A DNA stretch of 64,000 nucleotides, taken from Epinephelus fuscoguttatus. Lineage: Eukaryota; Chordata; Actinopteri; Perciformes; Serranidae. Made by a program: the position numbers and the translations under genes. Every line of letters starts with the position of its first letter. The stretch's first letter is position 1. The stretch is taken from positions 36,730,143-36,794,142 of the forward strand of contig NC_064761.1 of NCBI RefSeq assembly GCF_011397635.1. The letters run 5' to 3'. Shown here in pieces: positions 20,040 through 31,708 of this stretch. The notes under the pieces are model-generated. The model was not told the DNA's origin. It did no database searches and saw only the letters and a program-made list of their open reading frames with translations.

Positions 20040-20872
20040 AGAATTGAGGGGAATGGTTGTCTGTCTCGATTGTCTGGTGACCTGTCCAATGTGTAGCCTC
20101 CCATTTTGAAGTAGGGAGTCAAAGTTGAGGACTTGAGACTTGACTTTGGACTTGTCAGTCTTGACTTGTCAGTAAAGTAAAGAAAAATAAAATAAGAATA
20201 TATTTTTGATGTGCATTACTTTGTGTTGATGTGATAAAGAAGACCTGCAGTTTGAACCATTTGTCATAACCATTCGACAAGACTTTAAAGAAAACACGAG
20301 GAAGATTTAATGTGGACATAAATGTTGCTGCATAACAGGAAACACCCGCATACGTGTTTCTATACCTCTGAAAATATACTCCGTATATTCAAACAGCTCC
20401 TCGTATGAACCACTTTATGAGCAGTTCTAGTGATGAACACTTGGTGGCGCTGATACCCGGATGAGCAACTGACATTTAAGAAGACGAAGAAGAAGCAGCA
20501 TCAACAGTTGGTCCATGGAGACAAGGGACGCCTGGGCGGTTACTATGCAGAAATTAAGCACTGAAGGGCTGGAAGTTGGCAACATGTGGCCGTTTTATGT
20601 CGCCTAACTTATGTGAAACTGTATTAGGCTATGAAGAGTGTCGAAATGTATCTATTGAGCTCTTTAATTTCGAAGTGCATCGTTTGTAGTTAGCTAGCAA
20701 ACATGGTTTTAGCCTTTAGCTAGCTGACGCTGCTGTCTCCAACACAGGATGAAACAGCCCAGGATTGTGTTAGCTGCTGTTAAAATGACATGTAAACATG
20801 TACCAGTATATATATATGGAAGTGTATTAAGTCATAGTTAACCAGGCAGCATTAGGAAGAGTCAGCTTAAAG
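20040..20872 (+). promoter_or_regulatory. upstream region of the C19orf44-like gene
   Basis: Contains a short SINE scrap near 20060-20105, then non-repetitive sequence up to the ATG at 20873. A TATA-less start is likely. Exact transcription start and control sites are not determinable. Confidence 0.35.
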
Positions 20873-23800
20873 ATGTGGAAACGAGGCGGCGGTCGAAGCT
20901 CCGCTCTGGACCGAGCCCAGGCTCTGCTGTCCGCCAAGAGGAGCAGCAGAGGAGACGCTGAGTCTGAGCAGGAGTCCACAGCCAAAACACGGGGACACAC
21001 AGTGAGTGGGAAACCTTAACAATGTCTCAGTGAACTGCGGTGTTATTCTGTGATGTTTTAACACCAGAAACTCTTTCCTCTCTTTCTTCTCAGGGTGCTG
21101 TTGGTGGGTCTGTGAAAACCAGACCTGCTTCCCCAGATCCACACTTGTTATTGTCAGATCTGAGTGAGCTGTCCTCGGTGAGCTCAGCGCCTGGGCATGG
21201 AGCAGCTGACCTCCTGGGCTCTGCCACTCCTGCTGCTGCAAAGACTCAGGGGAGAGAGGGAGATTCTACCAAGGTAAACAATTCCCTCCTGAGACCCAGC
21301 AATTCATATTTGTCCTCTGTAGGGAACATGACACTGCAGCCAGCCTTTATTTCAGACAGCATGCATGCAGTCCATTTAGGTCCTACTGTGCCTTTCAATA
21401 CCCATACTACCATACTATTTAGTATGACAGAAAAAGATTTAGTATGCCCAAAATACCATGATGTTCTACTTCATCCGCGAAAAGATGAAAGGCAGCACAT
21501 TAAAGTGACTAGTGACCTGTCAAATAGTAATAACAGGGATATTAAATGTTTAAGTGAATAAAATAATTTTAACGATTATCAACATCAAAAGGACATAACG
21601 TTTAGGTAACAATGCTAGAAAGTGCACAGCTTATGTTATTTTACTGTCGTGAATATAATCTGTTAGAATCTGCAATGTGTGCAGTTCTAACTTAAAAGTT
21701 TAAATGACATAGATGGCTAAGTAACAACAGCAGAGCTCTCCAGACAAATGGCATTTTGTTTGATCTCCAAGGTAACAGATACAAGAACAAGAGGGTCAAA
21801 GTGCAGCTGCAGTATCTATGAAAAGTAAAGAGAAAAAGTATTCAGAATGTACTGTGAAAAGCACATCCTCTTAGTGATGTAACATATGTGGGGGTGCAAC
21901 TAGTCTCGCTCACCAGACCTTTCTCAAGAAAAGAAAGGTCTGGCTGAGCCGACTCTCACTTTAAGATTGGAGGAAAAAACGCCCGGCTGCTTGTATTTCT
22001 TTCAACCAATCACAATCGTTCTTGGCGGTGCCACAGCAACGGTGCGCTTGCAAAAATATTGCCGGGGGGAAACAGGTTTTGGTGTAACACGCCCACAAAA
22101 ATATCGCCTACAGGACGCGAACCATGGCAGAAAAATAGCTACATCCCCGCAAGATCAAACACTGCAAAAGTTAGTAAAGAACGTGTTGAAAACTGCAACC
22201 GGAGGTGGTAGGGCGGGACTTCAGCGGCTGGCTCGTTCCGCCCAATGAGAGGCTGATCTTTGCAGCGAACTTCCACCCACTCAGACTAGGGTGCAACTAA
22301 CAGAGCACATCCTCTGTCTTTCCAAAATGGGGTTAATTGTAGCACAGGTTTTATTATCAGATAAGGAGCTAAGTGATCAAGTTTATAATTTCTAGTCTTC
22401 TTAAGGATGGTTTTTTTTTTGGTTTATGAGAGTCTTAACTATATAATGTTAAGATGCTATAAGTATATGTGATTTTCAAGACTTGCTTCTACTCTTTGTC
22501 AACCATTTTCCATGCTTCAGGAAACAGAGCACAGAGTAATGCAGAAAAAGGGATAGATTTCAGGGATAGATTTTTTACCTTGTACACTCACACAATATGT
22601 TTCTTACATCCCAAGTTCTTAAATGATGGTGGCGAAAAAATTTAAACCTTTTTTCTCTCAGGATTCAGGAGGGTATTGCTCAGGACATAAATGAAATGAA
22701 ACTTTAGCACTGAAACTCCCACACTTGGAGTCCAATATGACAACAGGCCTCCACTTTTTGCTTTCCTCTTCCAGGACCTCAGACCTCAGAGCTCGCTGGG
22801 TGGAGGAGGGAGCAGATTCTTAAAGAAAGTGCCACCACCTGCAGCTAGCAGCAGCCAGTCACCTGTCAGGAGGGGCCAAATGCAGCAGGACCCTGAACCC
22901 AGGTACAGCTCTGTGTATGTGAGATAAATAAATGTCATATTGTAATTTAGGGAGAGTATGTTTTTCTGTGTAGAGGCAACATTCTTAAACAAGGACAGGT
23001 GGCAAGATGGTGCATTCAGACTGATACTGTTGCATCTGCAGGGGTCATCCATATGTCCCCAAGCTCTGTATTGTCTTGATATAACACATATGACACACTG
23101 TTCAGAGCTACATCTTCTCAAAGTTTTCTGTTGCTCTTCTATTGATTTTTGTAGTCTAGATTGGTGAGGGAAAAACATTGCATATGTTGGATAATACAGG
23201 AACAATGCGCCTGAACCCAGATACGGTTCTGTTTGTGTAAGATTAAAAAAATGTTATATTGAGCACTAGATTGGGGGGAAAAACCTTTTCTACCACCAGA
23301 TCCACTGATTTAACTCAAAATATGTCCAGACATATGTCCACCTCTGCTGCTGAAACTTAATTCTTGTGTTACTCTCTTTATTCATCCCTCTGCTCAGATA
23401 TGTGACATCTTCCCAGCGAAGCTCCCAGACTGCTGCTCTGAGTAGACTGGCTCAAATTGAGAGCCGCATCCGCAGCCGCAAGCAGGTTCAGGAGCCAAAA
23501 TCTGCTGAGAATCTAACCTCTGACTTGGGAATCTCACCACCACCAGTGGCCCAGTCCCTGGAGGCTCCTGTGCAACTCTCAGCGCAGTCCAGCAGTGACC
23601 GGAGCCTGAGGGGAAAACGTTTCCTCAAGAGCAAGACAGACGCAGCTGGTAACAATAGTAATACGTCTCTAGAAGGCAGAGATGTTAGTGCCAGGTCCAG
23701 GTCCAGAGCTGCTCATGTCATAGGTCCTTCAGCTGGTTTGGAGAAGAGGTCAGTGAGAGTAGTGAGAGGAGTGAGTCTGGAAAGTGATGAAGAGGATATG

Positions 23801-26800
23801 AGGAAACTGCTTAGAGACTCAATGGATTCATCAGACAACAGCTTCTTCATACCAGAGAGACCCTCCTCCACCAGAGCAGCAGACAAGGTACGAGGCTGTT
23901 GCTTTGCTTTCACTCCCTTTATTTTCAGCACAGTAAAGATGTAAAAATGTTTTTGTTTTTTTTTCAAACGATTTCTAATTTAGAAAAATAAGTAGAAGCA
24001 GTTTTTTTGTCAGTTCAAAACTTTCCTTTCTTCCAGATGTTGAGCAGAAGCAGTCACAGGGTCCACTCCTCACCTCTGCCCACTGCTGTCCTTCCCTCAT
24101 CCTCCAACACAGCACCTCCTCGCTCCCCTGCCTCCCCTTCTCTCCGCGGCTCTCCTTTTCGATACACCGGTCAGGCTCAGGCCCACTTCAGCCCCTCTGT
24201 GCTCTCCCCAGCCTCGTCTCCTCCCCGTGCCTCCCCATCTCCTCCACGGAGGCTGAACTCCCCTCATCACAGGGTGGGGAGTCCACAGCGTTCACTCTCC
24301 TCCATGTCAGGCCGCAGTGAGGTCCATTCTCTGGAGGAGCTCTTCTCGGTTGGGCCTGGTTTTGAAGATCCCCACAGTGAGATGAGTTCAGTGAGCTCTG
24401 AAGGTGAGAGACGTTTGTCTAAATGTTTTAATGATTCACTGAGGTCAAAATACCCAGCCGATCATTTTGCAAGACAGGGAAAAACCATGTTGTTTTTGTT
24501 TCGTTAATCATGTTTTATTCTTCGCTCCTTATCTCATGCATCCTAGACGGACAACAAGGTACACAAATCATCCCTTAGTAGAGCCAGAATTGATACAGAA
24601 TTACTGTAGCTGCTGTGCAGGGTGTCACCCGTCTATTAAACCTTTAGGAACCATTCTTGTGTTTCCATATAACTGTGTCATAGGATTTTAAAACAGCAGA
24701 TTATCTAGTGTTTGGTCACCAGGTGCTTTTAATGTATTTTTGATATACATGAATAGAAGTTCTGCATTAGATAATGTGTTGAAAGTTCTGAGGATATACG
24801 CTATCATTTATAAAACTGTGATATGATCTGTTCCAGACTTCAAGATAAATGTGATGACATTAGACGACCTTGTTCCTGCTACTCTTGGATTTACTGAGGA
24901 AACTCCAGGAAAGGAGGTGAGCGATGACAGAATTTAATTAAGTAAAGTCAGAAATAAAATGTACGTAATATGTAATGCTATCTGTAGTATATTGCAATTA
25001 TAAATTATATTGAAGCTAGTGAAGTTTAAAGATCCAGCGTGTACGATTTCAGGAGATGTGAATTGTTTCCTTTAGTGTAAAATCACCTGAAAATAAGAAT
25101 TATTGTGCTTTTGTAAACTTAAATTGAGCCGTGTATACCTACAGCAGTTCTTTGTATACGGAGTGCGCCATGCTGCACCACCATACTTCTATGGTGGCCC
25201 AAAATGGACAAATCAAACACACTTAAATCACTGAGTCTGTGCTTTTTGAGGAAGAAACGTCTGCGGATAGTTCGGCTCCTGATAAAAAAAGTTCCTGAAC
25301 ATTGAAGGTATTCTAACTGAGAGAAGTTTCAGCTGGTTACAATCTGCATTTCTCACTGTTAGATGTCACCAAATCCTACACACTACTCCTTTCTTTAAAG
25401 GAAAATGTTATGAAATTTTCTCTATTATTTCTAACCATTATGAAAAAATCTTGCACACTAGAGAGAGCAACTCAAACAGTCAAAACCTGATTAATTTAAA
25501 ACCTGCATTGCCTGTTTTTGGCCACTTGAGGGCAGTAAAAACAAGCTGTAAAAGCAACATTGAAACACTATTACCCTTTAAGTTGACATAGCAAATCACA
25601 CAGTTGCTTAATTACACATCCAGCAGACACGGAGCAAAGTTAACATTCAGTTGGAGTAGTGTTTGTGTCAGCCTGACAAATTTATATCCAGTATTCACTC
25701 AAGGGCTTAAAGAAAGTAAAATTTCCGTATCTGAAATGTGTTTGCCTCCGAAGGACTCCTTATCCTGATGTGTTTGCTTACTTCCAGCTGCCTAAACGGA
25801 AAGAAGCAAAACCCAGTGCCCCTCTTCCTGGATCCCCTAGCAGACATCGCCAGGGGCTAGGTTTAAAGAAGATAAAGCAGAAAGAGGAGCCACAGCTGCA
25901 GCAGCAGGATGAGGACTCATTGGACTACCAAAGTGACTTTGAGAGTGAGAGCAGGACAGAGCCAGATTACAGTGCTAGCCAGGTGTCAGAGCACTTGCAG
26001 GGAGATGGAGATGAAGAGGAGGTGGTGTCAGAGGTCAGAGAGGAGGCTTTGGATTCAGACGCGTCCCGCAGTCGAAGGACAGAAGACGATTACTCGAGTA
26101 CTTTCTCAGACACAAGTCGCTCCTGCACCTCACGGACGTTGGATCGCAGTCAAACAGCCAGCAGAAGCAGGGACTCCAGATCATATGTGTCAAATGACAG
26201 CAGGACCTCTCGCCAGTCAAGGAGGGGTGCTTCAGCTAGGAAGGATTTAAAAGAGGCAGCGGTACAGACGCAGCCTGATCCACTAGCTTACACACGGCCC
26301 ACAGGTTTGTCTGACATACATGGCATGTGTGTGTATATTTAAAGGCATAGGTAAACTTTTTTGAAGTGGGGTTGTCGGAGGTTCTTATCCATAGTCAGTG
26401 TCTTAACTTCAGTAGATGTCAGTTGGCATGTCACAATGTGGAGAGGATCTACCATGAATATAACAACTTGTGAACGCACCTTGGAAGAGCCCAGACTGCG
26501 TCTCACAGGACTCTTGTGCCCAGTGTTGATCCATTTTCTGACACGGCCAGTTGGAGTTGATTTGCCACATCTTTTAACTCTGGCAGCAGCACGCACCAGT
26601 GACCGCGACTCCGCCAGTGTACCGATCCGTTTTACTTCACACGAGCTTCTGTGATATTGTCGTAATTCTGTTCTGCTAGAGCGACATACAGCCAGCAAAT
26701 CATCTGTGCTTTTAACAGGTCCAGTGGGCTCCTCCTGAGTTAGAGTATAGTCAGGGTTCGTCTCGAGGGCCGTTTCCCCATTTGATCCGCCAAAACAAGT

Positions 26801-28883
26801 TCACCTTTGCCAAACGACTGTGATCGGTTCAAGAAAAAAACAAGTCAGCATTTTCCCCCGATAGCAGTAAGATAATCAGTGATTCCAGAGTTTTCTCTAG
26901 CACTGACGCAGGTCTGGCTACACAAGACTATCAATACGTGAACTATAGATCAGTACCTCACACAGCCCTGCTTCAGATGTGGTGGGGCAACCAATCATCA
27001 CCACCATATTATTTCCTCACAGCATTCATCAAGTTAACAGGATTAATGTGACACATGGACAGTAGAGGTGTTGCATACTGAGCTGCAGTGTTTCTGTTTG
27101 CCCCCTGTAGGTATGGCTACTTTGGGTCCTGCAGTGGGCATGACTTACATGGATCCCACCCCGATGGTTGCTCACACTCTCAGTGCAGAAAAGGTGGAAG
27201 GTAATTAAACAGGACACAATGCAACAGCAGTACACCTGGACCTGAATCCAGACAGTCACTAAAATGGACAGTGACAGGGTTTGTACAAGGGTGATGCAGA
27301 ATTTCAAGTGAGTCACACTCCTTTTAAATAAGGTGCTGTTGCTCCATCTACAGGTGAAATGCTGTTGAAGTTTGTAGGATTACTTTGAGTTGATTCAGAG
27401 TATGCCTTTAAAAACTTTATAAACAAAGTAAAAAAAAAAAAAAAACTCAAGAAATAAGAAATAGATTAATGATATAGACTAGTTTTGGGGAGCTTGTCCA
27501 AATACTTTACCTGTACAACCGAATGAATGGAAGGGAATTAAAGATAACATGGAACAGCACTTTGTGAAAGTGTCTTTACTGTCAGCTATCATCACATATC
27601 TATCAACTGTCAGACAACATTAATCTGTAAAAGTAGGTTTTGAGACGAGATTTAAAGACGTGAACAGAGTCAGCTGAGTCAGTAGAGCTCAGTGGGAGGC
27701 TCTTCCGAAGCTGAGGAGCCAGAACCAAAAAGGCTCGATCGCCTTTTGTTTTTAACCCTGGACTCTGGAACAGGTAAATGACCCAGACTAGCAGACCTGA
27801 GGGGCCTGCTTGGACAGTACTGCATGAGAAGCTCAGTTATATACTCCAGTGACAGATCATTGAGAGCCTTGTATGTCATTAAAAGCACTTAAAATGGATT
27901 CTAAAAGAGACAGGAAGCTAATGCAGGGAAGCCAAAATAGGTGTGATGTGTGAAGATTGTTTCGTTGTTAAATTTGAACCATTAAGAGCTGATGTGTAGC
28001 TCGATTGTTTAGGCAGGTGAAGAAGGCTTTACAGTAATCAAGGCGGGTGATATACATGCTTGGCACACGGGAGAAGTCGCAGCTCTGTTCCTTCACCACT
28101 AGATGCCACTGATTCACCAACCAACCATCTAGTTCTGTTATATTGGAGAGAAGGCAGATATCTCCAACATCGAGATGTTCCTTTAGAAGTTTGATATTTT
28201 GCTGTTGTGTTCAAGTATTTATCGAATCAGCTATAAAAGCTGGTGTGGACTATTACTTCTTTCCATCTCACATCAGTGGTAACAATAGTGGGTCCGTCAC
28301 AAGTAAGACCACATTTGCTGAAGCCATGGTGCTGATGATGTAGTTTTTATGTTTGTTTGTGTCTCTTGTCTCTCCCTCAGCTCTCAGCACCTTCAACCCA
28401 GCTGCATTCGCCCTCAATGAAATGTTCAAACAGCAGCTCGCCATGATAAGGCAGTTCATCGACAGCAACCGACACCTTCACTCCAGCCTGGTGCAGAGCC
28501 TGGGGCCACCAAACTACAGGTACACCACACTGGAGGACACCAAGGAGGTAAAGCATACTCACGCATACAGTTATGTACGAGTACAAAGTTGTGGATGATC
28601 CTGATTGTTCGCTTGTTCTGCAAAGCTTGGCAAAACAAGAGAAATAATTTTAATCGCTGTTCCAAATTGGTTGAATATTCAATTTGTGAAAGAACTCTGA
28701 TATTTTCTCAATATATTTATCTTTAATCACAATGAGACCTTTACTGCCCACAGCTTTCCCGCATTCACTGATATGTCTTCATTCTCTCCACAGCACATTC
28801 ACAAGCATAGATGTCCCAAACTGACAGTGGAGGAGGCCTTAGAGGAAGTGCTGCAGGAGATGAGAGACAACCATCATATCTGA
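20873..28883 (+). CDS. C19orf44: C19orf44 homolog (DUF4614-type), 10 exons
   Basis: Exons: 20873-21001, 21094-21273, 22775-22902, 23398-23887, 24037-24403, 24837-24916, 25788-26304, 27111-27200, 28381-28547, 28794-28883; 2238 nt, 745 residues. All introns are GT-AG with consistent phase. Most of the protein is Ser/Arg/Glu-rich and probably disordered. Short conserved islands are a LSRLAQIESRIRSRK helix, a DEEDMRKLL..SMDSS block, and FKINVMTLDDLVPATL. The C-terminal 120 residues are the most conserved: AVQTQPDP, TLGPAVGMTYMDPTP, a MFKQQLAMIRQFIDSNRHLH helix, then Tyr/Thr-rich YRYTTLEDTKE and LTVEEALEEV. These match my memory of human C19orf44 and its C-terminal DUF. Function is unknown. It lies tail-to-tail with akr1a1. 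AATAAA at 29410-29415 is a candidate polyadenylation signal. An alternative upstream start cannot be excluded. Confidence 0.92.
21895..22300. mobile_element. CTAGTCTCGCTCACC-type repeat, intron 2
   Basis: Starts CTAGTCTCGCTCACCAGACC and ends CAGACTAG, with 11-bp direct repeats GGGTGCAACTA at 21892-21902 and 22289-22299. An additional direct repeat GCACATCCTCT sits just outside on both sides. Non-coding despite a 93-codon frame. Confidence 0.5.
22320..22770. other. remaining intron 2 of the C19orf44-like gene
   Basis: Unremarkable intron sequence leading to the acceptor at 22773-22774. Confidence 0.5.
25028..25395. mobile_element. MITE related to the one at 8595
   Basis: Ends TTAAAGATCCAGCGTGTACG and AAATCCTACACACTACTCC are imperfect inverted repeats. 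It sits in intron 6 of the C19orf44-like gene. Confidence 0.55.
26340..27000. repeat. intron 7 repeat-like sequence
   Basis: The segment from GGTAAACTTTTTTGAAGTGG resembles an interspersed fish repeat, but no paired end was found. Open frames on both strands are domain-free. Confidence 0.35.
27590..28065 (-). mobile_element. LINE ORF2 C-terminal fragment (L2/CR1-like)
   Basis: The minus strand encodes LMTYKALNDLSLEYI, RPLRSASLGHL and VKNKRRSSLFGSGS, the usual order in the C-terminal region of fish L2/CR1-like reverse transcriptases. Broken and 5'-truncated; antisense within intron 8. Confidence 0.7.
28110..28185. mobile_element. small fragment of the 54951-type MITE
   Basis: Shares ATCTAGTTCTGTTATATTGG and AGAGAAGGCAGATATCTC with the interior of the element at 54951-55448. 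Confidence 0.5.
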
Positions 28884-29084
28884 CCACTGGTACTCAGTGT
28901 CTGGATCACTGAAGGGATTTGCCATGTCTTTCTCAGTAAATAAGTTTTATACATAATTAAATTACATTTTTCTACTATGAGAGGAATTACAGTATTTCTT
29001 GTTAATCAAATGAGAACATGCCATGAAGAGTGGATGCTTTCATTAAAGTGCTATCGTGTCATAGAGTTTTTAATTTGTGTCAAA

Positions 29085-29298
29085 GGGCCCAGACACACCA
29101 AGACGACAGCTGGCCGTCAGTCAACATCAGGCCACCAGTGAGCGCCTGTCACCCTAGTTTTTGCTGTGTCCCACAGTTGGCACTAGTCGGCCCTTGTCAG
29201 CTCTTTCGGCTGTTTTGGCACACTGAATCAGAGACATCAGAGAACGTACATGGTAGTTAACCGTTGGCTGTAGTCTCTGGTTTGGTGTGTCTGGGCCT
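29085..29298. mobile_element. MITE with GGCCCAGACACACCAA ends
   Basis: Left end GGGCCCAGACACACCAAG and right end TTTGGTGTGTCTGGGCC are inverted copies. It is 214 bp, non-coding, and lies between the C19orf44-like stop and its candidate polyA signal, so it may be transcribed in the 3' UTR. Confidence 0.7.
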
Positions 29299-29409
29299 AA
29301 AGTTAAAATCATGCAGTGTGTACTCTGTGTATGAGATGGATGATTTTGTAAAGTCAGTGTGTGATTTGAATGAGATGGCCTCTGTCCTCCTCTTTTAATG
29401 CACAAGTTA

Positions 29410-29415
29410 AATAAA
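29410..29415 (+). terminator. candidate polyadenylation signal, C19orf44-like gene
   Basis: AATAAA 527 bp after the stop codon, the first canonical hexamer downstream on this strand. Confidence 0.45.
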
Positions 29416-29689
29416 TCCTTAAAGAGGAAAATCTGTGTTTAAAAATATGTCGACACACACAATTCTAAAAGAATAATTATCTGTCAACAACTACAGACAT
29501 TTTTGAACATATTAATATCTTGGATATTATAAATTTACCAGAGGAACTCACAAGATGTGTACCTGAGTGTGACAACATTTAAAGGAACTCATCAGTTTTG
29601 GAACAGCATAATACAGGAATTAAAATGTTGGAAGTAAACCTCACCATCTGTATTACAATATTTAACACACTGCATTTCACGCCAGATAG

Positions 29690-30060
29690 AAGTTTAAAGA
29701 GGATGAAAATGACTTAAGTATTAATAAAAAAATTGTATAAATAAATACAAGAATAAATAAAGAAATGCTAAAATAAAAAGAATAAATAATACATAATTGT
29801 TGAAATAAATATATAAATAAATAAAAGTTGATGATTAAACAGGACATAAAGAAATGTAATACATTTCTATATTTTTGAAAAATTACATTATTTTATTATT
29901 GTATTTCCATCTGTATGTTAATGGATTATGTTTTCCTGACATCAGCATTTATTTATGTATTTATTTCAGCATTTGTTTAGTTATTCCTGTATTTATTTAT
30001 ACATTAATTTGACATATTACATTTTTCAACATTTATTAAATAAACAGCTGTTTAAATAAA
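29690..30060. repeat. AT-rich AAATAAAT low-complexity tract
   Basis: Repeated AAATAAAT/ATTTATTT words separate the tails of the two convergent genes. Confidence 0.7.
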
Positions 30061-30087
30061 AATGCCTGCAAGTGAAGTAACAAAATG

Positions 30088-30093
30088 TTTATT
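30088..30093 (-). terminator. polyadenylation signal of akr1a1
   Basis: TTTATT on the plus strand is AATAAA on the minus strand, about 230 bp beyond the akr1a1 stop codon, which fits a short 3' UTR. Confidence 0.6.
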
Positions 30094-30323
30094 TAAAAAA
30101 TAACACGTACAGTATGTATACAGTCATACCAGATTTTGCAATCTCCATCACCAACAGTAACTTTAAATGTTCTAATGATAAGTGCAACATTGGACATAAT
30201 CTAAAGACAAACAATGTCAGGATCCAGGAACATTTATTAGTGATGTGGGGGGCAGGCGGGGGGGGGGGGGTGTGGCATTTTTGGGGTTGTTGAAGGCACA
30301 AATTCAGGTTGCAGTGTGAGCTG

Positions 30324-30702
30324 TCAGTAGGGGTCGTTGAAAGGGTAGTGAGGATGTCCTGCATCCCTAGGAACACGTTTTCCTTCCACCTGCGACATCC
30401 AAACCAAAGTTAATACATTTACCTGACAGTTTTTAAAAGCCAGACTGCTGCATTTCCATTAGCAGTGTTTTCCAAAAGTGCATACAGTGTCCACTTATGG
30501 AAAACTATGCATTACACACTTTTGCTTTTTACCAAACTGCTCGAGAACGGCTCATGAAGTGTAAGTTGTTCAGGGCTGACACTGATATTTTGTCATTTAA
30601 GTTGTAACCGCTGCCAATATCCTGGCCATTTAAATTTAGTTCTCAGTTCACTTAGTAGACCAGAGTGATAAAATATAATCTCATCAACACCAGCCATGAG
30701 AG

Positions 30703-30741
<39 letters not shown>

Positions 30742-31668
30742 TATATAGATATATAGATATCTATATATCTATAGATATATATATATATAAAGCCCACTTA
30801 CTTCGATCATTGGTACAATGTAGCGCCAGCCTTTGTTCAGGGCTGTAATATTCTTCATCTCCTCAGCTTCAAGGGTGAACTCAAACACCTGACAACACAC
30901 AAAACGTTAAATAAATATAATCCACACCTTCATAGAATTTTCAGCACAATTAGCTTTTAAGTAATTGCAGGCAAAAACTGAACCTCAGAAAATCTCATCA
31001 AGAAGCCCATCTTAAAAAAGGAAATGAACTGCTTGGAATCAAATTTGACTCTACCTGAATGTTCTCTTTGATTCGGGACTCTGTCACACTCTTGGGGATT
31101 GTTACCACTCCTCGTTGAGTCTGCCACCTGCAAATACAGCAAACTTTAGATGTATGATCACTGGGGAGTTCCTTGACTTTACCTACTAGTGCTTATTTTA
31201 GCCCTGTTAGTACAGATCACTAGAATCATGATGTAAGTACCATGATACTGTCACATCGGGTGGCCTCTGGTTATTCCCACCTCTACAAATCATGTTAACA
31301 ATGTGCAGACAACTGAAAGTAATGTGCACCTCCAACACTAACAGCACTCTTTGGGAAATAACTAGTTGCAAAGTTCATATGATTTCTGGTTATTAGACTA
31401 CAACATGTAAGTGGGGTGTCTGCAGGTATCAGACAGTTAAATTTAATGCTTTTTAAACCCTTTCAAGACACCTTTTAACCTTATTTAGGACTGATTTTTG
31501 GACAAATCATGTTTTACTGATTAAAGCATTTCAGGTAAGTAGTACATAGATATGTGGTCTTTTGCAGACATAGGTGTAATGTAGGAATATGGTTATTAGA
31601 GTGAGTTGAGTTAATCTACATTTTGCCAACAGGTAAGTGTAAGTATGAAGTAAAATGACAGTATTACA

Positions 31669-31708
<40 letters not shown>

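Noticed and set aside
22786-23205. 139-codon minus-strand frame
   Set aside because: It overlaps exon 3 of the C19orf44-like gene on the other strand and has no domain.
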